From JACZQZ01 sp046756945 (lineage in GTDB: Bacteria; Pseudomonadota; Alphaproteobacteria; Rhodospirillales; 2-02-FULL-58-16), in assembly GCA_046756945.1 (NCBI GenBank), contig JBHHXI010000168.1, positions 1 to 5,317 on the forward strand: a stretch of DNA of 5,317 nt, written 5' to 3'. Every line of letters starts with the position of its first letter. Positions within the stretch are counted from its first letter, which is position 1. Shown here one piece after another: positions 1-4,502 of this stretch. The notes under the pieces were generated by a model. That model ran no database searches and was not told the DNA's origin. It worked only from the letters and a program-made list of their open reading frames with translations. The position numbers and the translations under genes were made by a program.

Positions 1-72
1 GGGGATGACGCGCCGCCGGCGCGGGAGGGCGACTATCCTGCCAAAACGCCGAGACGCCGGACGCGCAGGTGA
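1..72 (+). CDS. Possible C-terminal tail of an upstream gene (partial)
   Basis: Frame 1 is open from the window edge to a TGA at 70-72 and would encode 23 residues beginning GDDAPPAREG and ending in the basic run PRRRTRR. Its GC-rich composition resembles coding DNA of this genome and contrasts with the AT-rich stretch that begins just after it. A basic, proline-rich tail is common at C-termini, but 23 codons are too few to show homology. Frame 2 is also open to a TAA near 109, so the reading frame is not decided. No function can be given, and this may simply be intergenic sequence. Confidence 0.2.
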   Translation, partial: GDDAPPAREGDYPAKTPRRRTRR

Positions 73-127
73 CGGCAAGCTATTTTTTTGCGGTCGTATC
101 AGGTAACGCATTGTTTATGTTGGCGTA

Positions 128-155
128 TTGAGTGTACGCCTGAACGACGTACAAA
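128..155 (+). promoter_or_regulatory. Distal promoter-operator (P1/O1) of the toxin-antitoxin operon
   Basis: The operator is TGTACGCC (133-140), spacer TGAAC, then GACGTACA (146-153), an inverted repeat matching at 7 of 8 positions. It falls between a candidate -35 TTGAGT (128-133) and a candidate -10 TACAAA (150-155) with a 16-bp spacer. The same arrangement recurs 34 bp downstream. Ribbon-helix-helix antitoxins of the DUF1778 family bind palindromes in their own promoters, so autorepression by the product of the gene at 252 is the natural inference. An extra half-site-like GGCGTA lies at 122-127. Confidence 0.55.
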
Positions 156-160
156 AATGC

Positions 161-190
161 TTGATATGTACGCCGAAAAGGCGTACATAT
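161..190 (+). promoter_or_regulatory. Proximal promoter-operator (P2/O2) of the toxin-antitoxin operon
   Basis: A perfect inverted repeat has 11-bp arms at 164-174 and 180-190 around the spacer GAAAA; its core is TGTACGCC / GGCGTACA. The -35 candidate TTGATA (161-166, one mismatch to TTGACA) and the -10 candidate TACATA (184-189) are 17 bp apart, so the dyad fills the promoter. Transcription would start near 196 and give a leader of about 55 nt. A repressor bound here would block RNA polymerase directly, which fits antitoxin autorepression and conditional cooperativity as known for TacA/TacT-type systems. The dyad could also form an RNA hairpin if read from P1. There is no U-tract after it, so it is unlikely to be a terminator. 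Confidence 0.7.
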
Positions 191-251
191 TTCAAACCCC
201 TTCCCCGCGATCTGACCGTGAAGGTTCTGCTCTCTGACCGGGAGTGACGAT

Positions 252-560
252 ATGGATGAAACGGAAGACCCTGGTGTTGCGACACGTCGGCGCCGTCATA
301 AGGATGAACGGGTCCATGTCCGGGTTTCGGAGGACGTGAAACGCACCCTGGAGCGCGCCGCGGAGGTGACCGGCCGCAGCCTTTCCGACTTCGTCGTCAA
401 CAGCGCCTTTAATGCCGCGCAAAAGGCGATCGAGGACGCGGAGCGCATGCATCTTGCGGCCGGGGATCGTGCCGTTTTCCTGGCGGCCCTCTCCGATCCG
501 CCCGCACCCGATGATGCATTGAAGGCTGCCGCGGCACGGCATAAAAAGCTCGTTGGATGA
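252..560 (+). CDS. tacA: DUF1778 ribbon-helix-helix antitoxin, TacA type
   Basis: This 102-residue protein would neutralise the acetyltransferase encoded just downstream and repress the operon as a DNA-binding dimer. Residues about 19-60 fit a ribbon-helix-helix fold: a short beta strand (ERVHVRVSEDV) carrying basic residues, then two helices with the turn TGRSLSDFV (40-48), a family hallmark. The basic RRRRHK run (12-17) may add DNA contacts. The C-terminal part (about 68-102, LAAGDRAVFLAALSDPPAP) matches the toxin-wrapping tail of DUF1778 antitoxins. Its length is typical of the family. The ATG at 252 is preceded by GGGAG (240-244) at a 7-nt spacing. The stop overlaps the toxin start as ATGA, giving translational coupling. 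Two upstream copies of a matching operator suggest autoregulation. The family assignment is firm; neutralisation in this host is inferred. Confidence 0.92.
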   Translation: MDETEDPGVATRRRRHKDERVHVRVSEDVKRTLERAAEVTGRSLSDFVVNSAFNAAQKAIEDAERMHLAAGDRAVFLAALSDPPAPDDALKAAAARHKKLVG

Positions 561-1078
561 AGAAGGCCAGGACGGCATCCGCCGTCATCGAGCCGCTCGG
601 CCCGCATCACGACCGGGCGGCTTTCTCATGCGGCAATTCCGGCCTCGATGCATACCTGAAGAACCGCGCCACACAGGACGAAAGAAGAAACGTCGCCCGT
701 GTATTCGTCCTCGTGGGGGACGAGCCAGGCGCCATCGCGGGGTATTACAGCGTCAGCAACACGGGAATAGACATCGGCGACCTGCCGCAGGAGCAGGCAA
801 AAAAACTGCCGCACTATCCCGTAATTCCGGCCGCATTGATTGGCCGGCTGGCGGTCGGCAGCGCCTATCAGGGCCAGGGACTGGGAGGGGTGCTGTTGAT
901 CGACGCGTTGAAACGGATCATCGAAGCGGGCGGCAGCGTGGCGGCCTACGCCGTCGTCGTTGACGCGAAGGATGATGGTGCCGTCTCATTCTATGAAAAG
1001 TTCGGCTTCCAGAGGTTTCCGACCCATCCGAAACGCCTGTTCCTGCCGGTCGCCACGGCCAGGCGGCTTTTCCCGTAA
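557..1078 (+). CDS. tacT: GNAT-family acetyltransferase toxin, TacT type
   Basis: This is a 173-residue GCN5-related N-acetyltransferase. Characterised relatives (TacT, AtaT, ItaT) use acetyl-CoA to acetylate the amino group of charged tRNAs and stop translation. The N-terminal block FSCGNSGLDAYLKNRATQ (23-40) followed by RRNVARVFVL (43-52) is the signature of the antitoxin-paired subfamily. IGRLAVGSAYQGQGLGGVLL (95-114) contains the acetyl-CoA pyrophosphate loop Q-x-x-G-x-G (Q105, G108, G110). FYEKFGF (145-151) carries Y146, at the place of the catalytic tyrosine of TacT. The C-terminus (RLFLPVATARRLF) is also typical. Length is normal and nothing is missing, so it looks intact. The ATG overlaps the antitoxin stop by 4 nt and has no strong ribosome-binding site of its own, so it probably depends on coupling. 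Which charged tRNA it targets cannot be read from sequence. Confidence 0.92.
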   Translation: MKKARTASAVIEPLGPHHDRAAFSCGNSGLDAYLKNRATQDERRNVARVFVLVGDEPGAIAGYYSVSNTGIDIGDLPQEQAKKLPHYPVIPAALIGRLAVGSAYQGQGLGGVLLIDALKRIIEAGGSVAAYAVVVDAKDDGAVSFYEKFGFQRFPTHPKRLFLPVATARRLFP

Positions 1079-1110
1079 CCAATTTCCGTTTGACTGTATT
1101 GAAAGAAGAA

Positions 1111-1187
1111 TGGTCGGAGTGAGAGGATTCGAACCTCCGGCCCCCGCCTCCCGAAGACGGTGCTCTACCAGGCTGAGCTACACTCCG
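1111..1187 (-). tRNA. tRNA-Pro (anticodon CGG)
   Basis: Read on the minus strand, a 77-nt cloverleaf folds completely. The acceptor CGGAGTG pairs with CACTCCG, followed by discriminator A and encoded CCA (plus-strand TGG, 1111-1113). The D arm is GCTC / GAGC with loop AGCCTGGTA. The anticodon stem CCGTC / GGCGG closes the loop TTCGGGA, giving anticodon CGG with G at position 37. A 5-nt variable loop follows, then the T arm GGAGG-TTCGAAT-CCTCT. The C1-G72 pair with A73 is an identity feature of bacterial tRNA-Pro. The anticodon lies at plus positions 1151-1153. It reads the CCG codon, which is frequent in a GC-rich genome. Its 3' end faces the end of the toxin gene 32 bp away, and the sequence after CCA is pyrimidine-rich (TTCTTCTTTC). 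Confidence 0.97.
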
Positions 1188-1195
1188 ACCGGTCT

Positions 1196-1213
1196 TCGCA
1201 TGGTCTGATGCGA
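1196..1213 (-). repeat. Short inverted repeat in the tRNA-Pro 5' leader
   Basis: TCGCAT (1196-1201) and ATGCGA (1208-1213) form a 6-bp stem with a 6-nt loop. It sits between the predicted start of the pre-tRNA (near 1213) and the mature 5' end at 1187. If transcription starts where the promoter predicts, this hairpin is the very 5' end of the precursor that RNase P removes. Function is unknown; a chance dyad is possible. Confidence 0.35.
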
Positions 1214-1219
1214 GGCGCG

Positions 1220-1248
1220 TTTATAGCGCCGCCGGGCGGAAACGACAA
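1220..1248 (-). promoter_or_regulatory. Promoter of tRNA-Pro
   Basis: On the minus strand TTGTCG (1243-1248) and TATAAA (1220-1225) are separated by exactly 17 bp. The bases after the -10 (CGCGCCTCGC) make a GC-rich discriminator, the known feature of stable-RNA promoters under stringent control. Transcription would start near 1213, leaving about 25 nt of leader before the tRNA. This suggests the tRNA is transcribed independently of ispB. Confidence 0.6.
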
Positions 1249-1263
1249 GGTGGTGCGTGGAGT

Positions 1264-1273
1264 TGACGCGTCA
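1264..1273. repeat. Perfect 10-bp palindrome upstream of the tRNA-Pro promoter
   Basis: TGACGCGTCA is a perfect palindrome without a spacer. It lies between the ispB stop and the tRNA promoter, centred about 55 bp upstream of the predicted tRNA start. It could be a protein site, but short GC-rich palindromes are expected by chance in such DNA. No matching second copy is visible. Confidence 0.25.
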
Positions 1274-1299
1274 GGGTGCCAGCGGCCTTGGCCCCGGCC

Positions 1300-2310
1300 T
1301 CAATACGTGCGCTCGATGCAGAAGTCGATGATCTCGACCAGGGCGCTTTTCTCGGGGCCGTCGTCGAAGATGCCGAGGCCGTCCCGCGCGATGGCCCCGT
1401 AATGGCGGGCGCGCTCCACGGTGTCGGCCAGGGCCTTGTGCTTTTCCATCAGGTCCACCGCCCGCTCCAGGTCGCCCTGGCGCTGATCCAGGGTCTCCAG
1501 GGTGCGCCGCCAGAAGGCGCGTTCCGCCTCGTCGCCCCGGCGGAAGGCGAGGACCACGGGCAGGGTGATCTTGCCTTCGCGGAAATCGTCGCCGACGGTC
1601 TTGCCGAGCGCCGCCTGCTTGGCCGAATAGTCGAGCACGTCGTCGGTGAGCTGGAAGGCGATGCCCAGGTTCATGCCGAAGGTCTCGAGGGCGTCCTCTT
1701 CCACCTTGGGGCGGGCGGCGATGATGGCGCCGATGCGGCACGCCGCGGCGAACAATTGGGCCGTCTTCGCCTTGATCACTTCCAGGTACTGGGTCTCGCC
1801 GGTCTCCGTGTCGTTCTGGGTGATCAACTGCATCACCTCGCCCTCGGCGATCAGGGACGAGGCCCGGGACAGGATCGAAAGAACGGACAGGGAGCCGTCC
1901 TCCACCATCAGCTCGAACGAGCGGCTGAACAGGAAATCGCCGACCAGCACGCTGGCCGTGTTGCCCCAGACGGCGTTGGCGGACGCGAGGCCCCGGCGCA
2001 GGTCGCTTTCATCGACCACGTCGTCGTGCAGCAGGGTCGCCGTGTGAATGAACTCGACGCTGGCGGCAAGGGAGATGTGGCGGCGCCCCGTATAGCCGCA
2101 CATGCGCGCCGAGGCCAGGGTCAGCAGCGGGCGCAGGCGCTTGCCGCCGGCGGCGACGATGTGTCCCGCCAGTTGCGGGATCATGGCGACCGGCGAATGC
2201 ATGCGCTGGACGATCAGCTCGTTGACCGCCCGCATGTCGTCGGCGACCAGGGCCGTGAGGGGTGCCAGCGACGGTGACCGTTCGCCTTCCAGGCTTACGA
2301 CGACGCCCAC
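1300..2310 (-). CDS. ispB: Long-chain polyprenyl (octa-/decaprenyl) diphosphate synthase
   Basis: This 336-residue trans-isoprenyl diphosphate synthase adds isopentenyl units to an allylic diphosphate to build the ubiquinone side chain, in the cytoplasm. GGKRLRP (55-61) is the isopentenyl-diphosphate-binding motif. The first aspartate-rich motif is DDVVD (96-100) and the second is DDVLD (223-227), both binding magnesium-diphosphate; KTA (182-184) is also conserved. The positions four and five residues before the first motif are T92 and A91, small residues that fit a long-chain product; alphaproteobacteria commonly make Q10, but chain length is not proven here. The start is GTG at 2308-2310, supported by AGGAAGGA (plus 2320-2327) 9 nt upstream. 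The N-terminus (VVVSLEGERSPSL) resembles alphaproteobacterial homologues. It is transcribed divergently from the DUF2007 gene. No convincing intrinsic terminator follows the stop. Confidence 0.95.
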   Translation of the reverse strand: MGVVVSLEGERSPSLAPLTALVADDMRAVNELIVQRMHSPVAMIPQLAGHIVAAGGKRLRPLLTLASARMCGYTGRRHISLAASVEFIHTATLLHDDVVDESDLRRGLASANAVWGNTASVLVGDFLFSRSFELMVEDGSLSVLSILSRASSLIAEGEVMQLITQNDTETGETQYLEVIKAKTAQLFAAACRIGAIIAARPKVEEDALETFGMNLGIAFQLTDDVLDYSAKQAALGKTVGDDFREGKITLPVVLAFRRGDEAERAFWRRTLETLDQRQGDLERAVDLMEKHKALADTVERARHYGAIARDGLGIFDDGPEKSALVEIIDFCIERTY

Positions 2311-2407
2311 GGTCGGTTATCCTTCCTGTTCGATGCCCGGCTTGACGCCGTGGGCAACAGTCTGGAGCATAAGACGGGACCCGGCAACCGGTAAAACGCC
2401 GGCCCGA

Positions 2408-2440
2408 CGGCGCGCGGCGCTCCGGCAAACGGGCGCGCCG
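2408..2440 (+). repeat. GC-rich stem-loop in the leader before the DUF2007 gene
   Basis: The perfect 8-bp arms CGGCGCGC (2408-2415) and GCGCGCCG (2433-2440) enclose a 17-nt loop. It ends 28 nt before the ATG at 2469, inside the 158-bp divergent region with ispB. If transcribed it would be a very stable hairpin in the 5' leader. A U-tract is absent, so it is not a standard terminator. The GC-rich background raises the chance of a random dyad. Confidence 0.4.
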
Positions 2441-2468
2441 ACATGAAGGGTAAACCGATGGTGACGCC

Positions 2469-2693
2469 ATGGTGGAGCTGATACGGACCAACGATCCGGT
2501 CCTGCTGTCGTGGCTGACGGCGGCGCTCAGCGGCGAGGATATCGAAGCCGTCGTCCTCGACACCCACACCAGCGTCATGGAGGGCAGCATCTCCGCCATC
2601 CCGCGCCGGATCATGGTTCGCGATACCGATCTTCCGCGGGCCAAGCGGGTGCTGGCCGAGGCCGAGAAAATCGGCGGCGGGGACCGCGCGTGA
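2469..2693 (+). CDS. DUF2007-family small protein
   Basis: This 74-residue soluble protein matches the DUF2007 family (putative signal-transducing, ferredoxin-like alpha-beta fold). The opening MVELIRTNDPVLLSWLTAAL, the central EAVVLDTHTSVMEGSI (26-41) and the closing IPRRIMVRDTDLPRAKRVLAEAE (44-66) follow the family pattern of strand, helix, strand and a conserved PRR motif. There is no signal peptide or membrane segment. The molecular role of the family is not established. An in-frame TAA at 2451 leaves ATG 2469 as the only sensible start; GGTGA (2460-2464) is the nearest ribosome-binding match, only 4 nt away. The last codons overlap the methyltransferase start (GTGA, 2690-2693), which suggests the two are translated together. 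Confidence 0.88.
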   Translation: MVELIRTNDPVLLSWLTAALSGEDIEAVVLDTHTSVMEGSISAIPRRIMVRDTDLPRAKRVLAEAEKIGGGDRA

Positions 2694-3481
2694 GCGCCGA
2701 CAGGGCGGACGCGTATCGCCCGGCCGGGACGCCCGCCGTCGCCGAGGACGCGCTGCTCGGCGGACGGGTGCGCCTCGTCCAGCCGGCGGAAGGCTACCGG
2801 GCGGCCATCGATCCGGTCTTCCTTGCCGCCGCCGTTCCCGCCGCCGCCGGCGAGTCGGTCCTCGATGTCGGCGCCGGCACCGGCGCCGCCGCGCTGTGTC
2901 TGGCGGCGCGCGTGGCGGACGTGCGCGTTCGCGGGGTCGAGATCGCCCCCGATCTGGTGCGCCTTGCCCTCGGCAACGCCGGGCTCAACGGCCTCGCCGG
3001 CCGGGTGCAGTTCATCGCCGGGGACCTGTTGCGGCCCCCGGCGCAGCTGGCCGCGAGGACCTTCGACCATGTCATGGCCAACCCCCCGTATCTGCCGGCG
3101 GGCCGCGGCCATCCGCCCCCCGATGCCGCGAAAAGGGCGGCCCGGGTCGAGGGCGCGGCGGGGATCGAGGACTGGCTCCGGTTCTGCGTGGCGATGGTCC
3201 GGCCCAAGGGCAGCGTGACGCTCATTCACCGCGCCGACCGCCTGGACGCGGTGTTGGCGGCGCTCAGGGAGCGGGCGGGCGGGATCGTCGTCTTCCCCCT
3301 GTGGCCGGGCCCGGCCCGGGGCGCGGACGCGGCGCCGGCCAAACGGGTCATCGTGCGGGCGCGCAAGGGGGTGGCGGCGCCGCTCCGTTTGGCGCCCGGC
3401 CTGGTGCTGCACGAAGCCGGCGGCGCCTTCACGCCGGAGGCCGAGGCGGTGCTGCGCGACGCCAGGGGGCTAAGGCTCTAG
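2690..3481 (+). CDS. trmN6: TrmN6-like tRNA1(Val) A37 N6-methyltransferase family protein
   Basis: This 263-residue class I S-adenosylmethionine-dependent methyltransferase belongs to the TrmN6 (COG4123) family, whose E. coli member methylates N6 of A37 in tRNA-Val. The N-terminal block EDALLGGRVRLVQPAEGYRA (19-38) followed by IDPVFLAAA is the family signature. DVGAGTG (59-65) is the cofactor-binding loop, GVEIAP (82-87) the acidic second motif, and NPPY (131-134) the catalytic N6-adenine motif. I place the start at GTG 2690, which overlaps the preceding stop by 4 nt and puts the signature near the N-terminus as in homologues. A longer reading from 2510 would run through the DUF2007 gene in another frame and is rejected. 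The length is normal. The exact substrate is inferred from family; related enzymes such as PrmC share NPPY but lack this N-terminal block. Confidence 0.9.
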   Translation: MSADRADAYRPAGTPAVAEDALLGGRVRLVQPAEGYRAAIDPVFLAAAVPAAAGESVLDVGAGTGAAALCLAARVADVRVRGVEIAPDLVRLALGNAGLNGLAGRVQFIAGDLLRPPAQLAARTFDHVMANPPYLPAGRGHPPPDAAKRAARVEGAAGIEDWLRFCVAMVRPKGSVTLIHRADRLDAVLAALRERAGGIVVFPLWPGPARGADAAPAKRVIVRARKGVAAPLRLAPGLVLHEAGGAFTPEAEAVLRDARGLRL

Positions 3482-3525
3482 GCTCCGCGAGGGGCCGGGC
3501 GCCTTGACGTTTGGCGAACGGGGCG

Positions 3526-3549
3526 CGATGTATACAGACGTATACATCG
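3526..3549. promoter_or_regulatory. Palindromic operator-like site upstream of the S49 peptidase gene
   Basis: CGATGTATAC (3526-3535), spacer AGAC, and GTATACATCG (3540-3549) form a perfect inverted repeat with 10-bp arms. Each arm contains the palindrome GTATAC, so GTATACA also occurs as a direct repeat at exactly 10 bp, one helical turn. The AT-rich core stands out in GC-rich surroundings. A consensus-like -35, TTGACG, is at 3504-3509; possible -10 boxes (TGTATA 3529-3534, 19-bp spacer) lie inside the dyad, so a bound repressor could block the promoter. GTATAC-centred sites are reminiscent of GntR-family operators, but the regulator is unknown and not in the window. As RNA it would be a hairpin just before the ribosome-binding site. 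Confidence 0.6.
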
Positions 3550-3551
3550 GC

Positions 3552-3559
3552 GGGAGGAG
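3552..3559 (+). promoter_or_regulatory. Ribosome-binding site that fixes the S49 peptidase start
   Basis: GGGAGGAG is a strong Shine-Dalgarno match 11 nt before the ATG at 3571. It supports this start over the in-frame TTG at 3511, which has no such site and would place the palindrome inside the coding region. Confidence 0.7.
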
Positions 3560-3570
3560 AGCGTATCGGG

Positions 3571-4452
3571 ATGGCGTCTCCCGGGTTCACCATCGGCAGG
3601 CTGAGGGCGCTCGTGCCCGTCAGGCGGTTTCGCGACCCGCCGCCGGTCGTGGCTGTCCTGCGCCTGGCCGGAATCCTCGGGCAACTGGGCCCGGTGCGCC
3701 GGGGCCTGACCCTTGCCGGCCTCGCCCGTTTCATCGAGCGCGCCTTCCGCATGCGCCGCCTCGAAGCGGTGGCCCTGGCCATCAACTCGCCCGGCGGCTC
3801 GCCGGTGCAGGCGGCCCTCATCACCCGGCGCATCCGCGTGCTGGCCGAGGAGAAGGGGGTGCCCGTCTATACCTTCGCCGAGGACGTGGCCGCCTCGGGC
3901 GGCTACTGGCTGGCGTTGGCCGGCGACGAGATCTATGCCGAAGAGAGCTCCATCATCGGCTCCATCGGCGTCATCAGCGCCGGATTCGGATTTACCGGCC
4001 TGCTCGAGCGCATCGGCGTAGAGCGCCGCCTGCACACGGCGGGTGAGCACAAGGCCATGCTCGATCCCTTCCTCCACGAGAAGGCGGACGACGTGGAACG
4101 CCTGAAAACCATCCAGCGCGACATCCACCAAAGCTTCGAGCGCATCGTGCGCGAACGCCGCGGCGCCAAGCTGGCGGCGCCGGAAAAGGAGCTGTTCAGC
4201 GGCGAGTTCTGGACCGGGCGCCGGGCGCTGGAGCTGGGGTTGATCGACGGCCTCGGGGACATGCGCACGGTCATGCGCGAGCGCTTCGGCGAGCGGGTCA
4301 AACTACGCCCGGTCGGCGAGGGGCGCCGCTGGTGGCGGAGGCGTTTCGGCTTTACGGCGGGCTGGCGCGAGCCCCCGGACGCCGGCGACTGGGTGGCGGG
4401 CGCCCTGGCCACGGTGGAGGAACGGCTGCTGTGGGGACGCTTCGGACTTTAA
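3571..4452 (+). CDS. S49-family serine peptidase, SppA-like, without membrane anchor
   Basis: This 293-residue protein has the ClpP-like fold of family S49 (signal peptide peptidase / protease IV). INSPGGSPVQAA (71-82) is the oxyanion-hole region, and DVAASGGYW (105-113) holds the nucleophile S109. HKAMLDPF (160-167) carries K161, the likely general base; the 52-residue distance from S109 equals that between S147 and K199 of Bacillus SppA. SIIGSIGVI (127-135) and FWTGRRALELGLIDGLGD (213-230) are further family motifs. It is the short, single-domain form. Unlike classical SppA it has no N-terminal membrane helix; residues 1-25 are basic and proline-rich, so it is probably cytosolic or only peripherally bound. 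The C-terminal stretch GRRWWRRRFG (251-260) is strongly basic and aromatic and might contact membrane. A palindrome just upstream suggests its own regulation. The substrate is unknown. Confidence 0.9.
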   Translation: MASPGFTIGRLRALVPVRRFRDPPPVVAVLRLAGILGQLGPVRRGLTLAGLARFIERAFRMRRLEAVALAINSPGGSPVQAALITRRIRVLAEEKGVPVYTFAEDVAASGGYWLALAGDEIYAEESSIIGSIGVISAGFGFTGLLERIGVERRLHTAGEHKAMLDPFLHEKADDVERLKTIQRDIHQSFERIVRERRGAKLAAPEKELFSGEFWTGRRALELGLIDGLGDMRTVMRERFGERVKLRPVGEGRRWWRRRFGFTAGWREPPDAGDWVAGALATVEERLLWGRFGL

Positions 4453-4465
4453 GGCGTCCGCCGGG

Positions 4466-4495
4466 TTGACCGGATAGCGAACCGCCCTCTACAAA
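4466..4495 (+). promoter_or_regulatory. Candidate promoter for the small membrane protein gene
   Basis: TTGACC (4466-4471) and TACAAA (4490-4495) are 18 bp apart. Transcription would begin at about 4502-4503, coinciding with the ATG at 4503, so this mRNA could be leaderless. Alternatively the gene is read from the upstream peptidase promoter using the weak site AAAGG (4493-4497). This is a pattern match only. Confidence 0.3.
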
Positions 4496-4502
4496 GGCCC
4501 CC

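Noticed and set aside
56..89. Possible intrinsic terminator: GCCG / CGGC stem followed by seven T residues (83-89)
   Set aside because: The stem has only 4 bp with a 13-nt loop and ends 6 nt before the T-run, which is too weak for a call.
225..250. Possible attachment-site copy of the tRNA-Pro 3' end (GACCGGGAGTGACG resembles GGTCGGAGTGAGAG)
   Set aside because: The match is short and interrupted and overlaps the antitoxin ribosome-binding site, so it does not qualify as a direct repeat.
192..610. Two long minus-strand reading frames opposite the antitoxin gene
   Set aside because: They are antisense to a clear DUF1778 gene, show arginine/alanine-rich low-complexity composition and no domain pattern; they are GC-driven shadows.
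553..963. Plus-strand frame overlapping the toxin gene
   Set aside because: The sequence is arginine-rich and without motifs, whereas the frame starting at 557 gives a complete GNAT protein.
1284..1299. GGCC repeats after the ispB stop as a terminator
   Set aside because: The three GGCC copies can pair locally, but no U-tract follows on the minus strand.
960..1402. Small plus-strand frames across the tRNA and the ispB 3' end
   Set aside because: They run through a perfect tRNA on the other strand and lack any recognisable motif.
1276..2277. A 333-codon plus-strand frame opposite ispB
   Set aside because: It is the complement of a fully conserved ispB; the long open frame reflects high GC content.
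2510..2689. Longer N-terminus for the methyltransferase starting at 2510
   Set aside because: These 60 extra residues are a frame-shifted reading of the DUF2007 gene; the GTG at 2690 gives the normal family N-terminus.
2009..3412. A 467-codon minus-strand frame across ispB, DUF2007 and the methyltransferase
   Set aside because: It crosses three well-supported genes and a divergent promoter region, and its composition is typical of antisense GC-rich frames.
3511..3570. TTG start at 3511 for the S49 peptidase
   Set aside because: It would place the palindrome and a strong Shine-Dalgarno sequence inside the coding region; the ATG at 3571 fits both.
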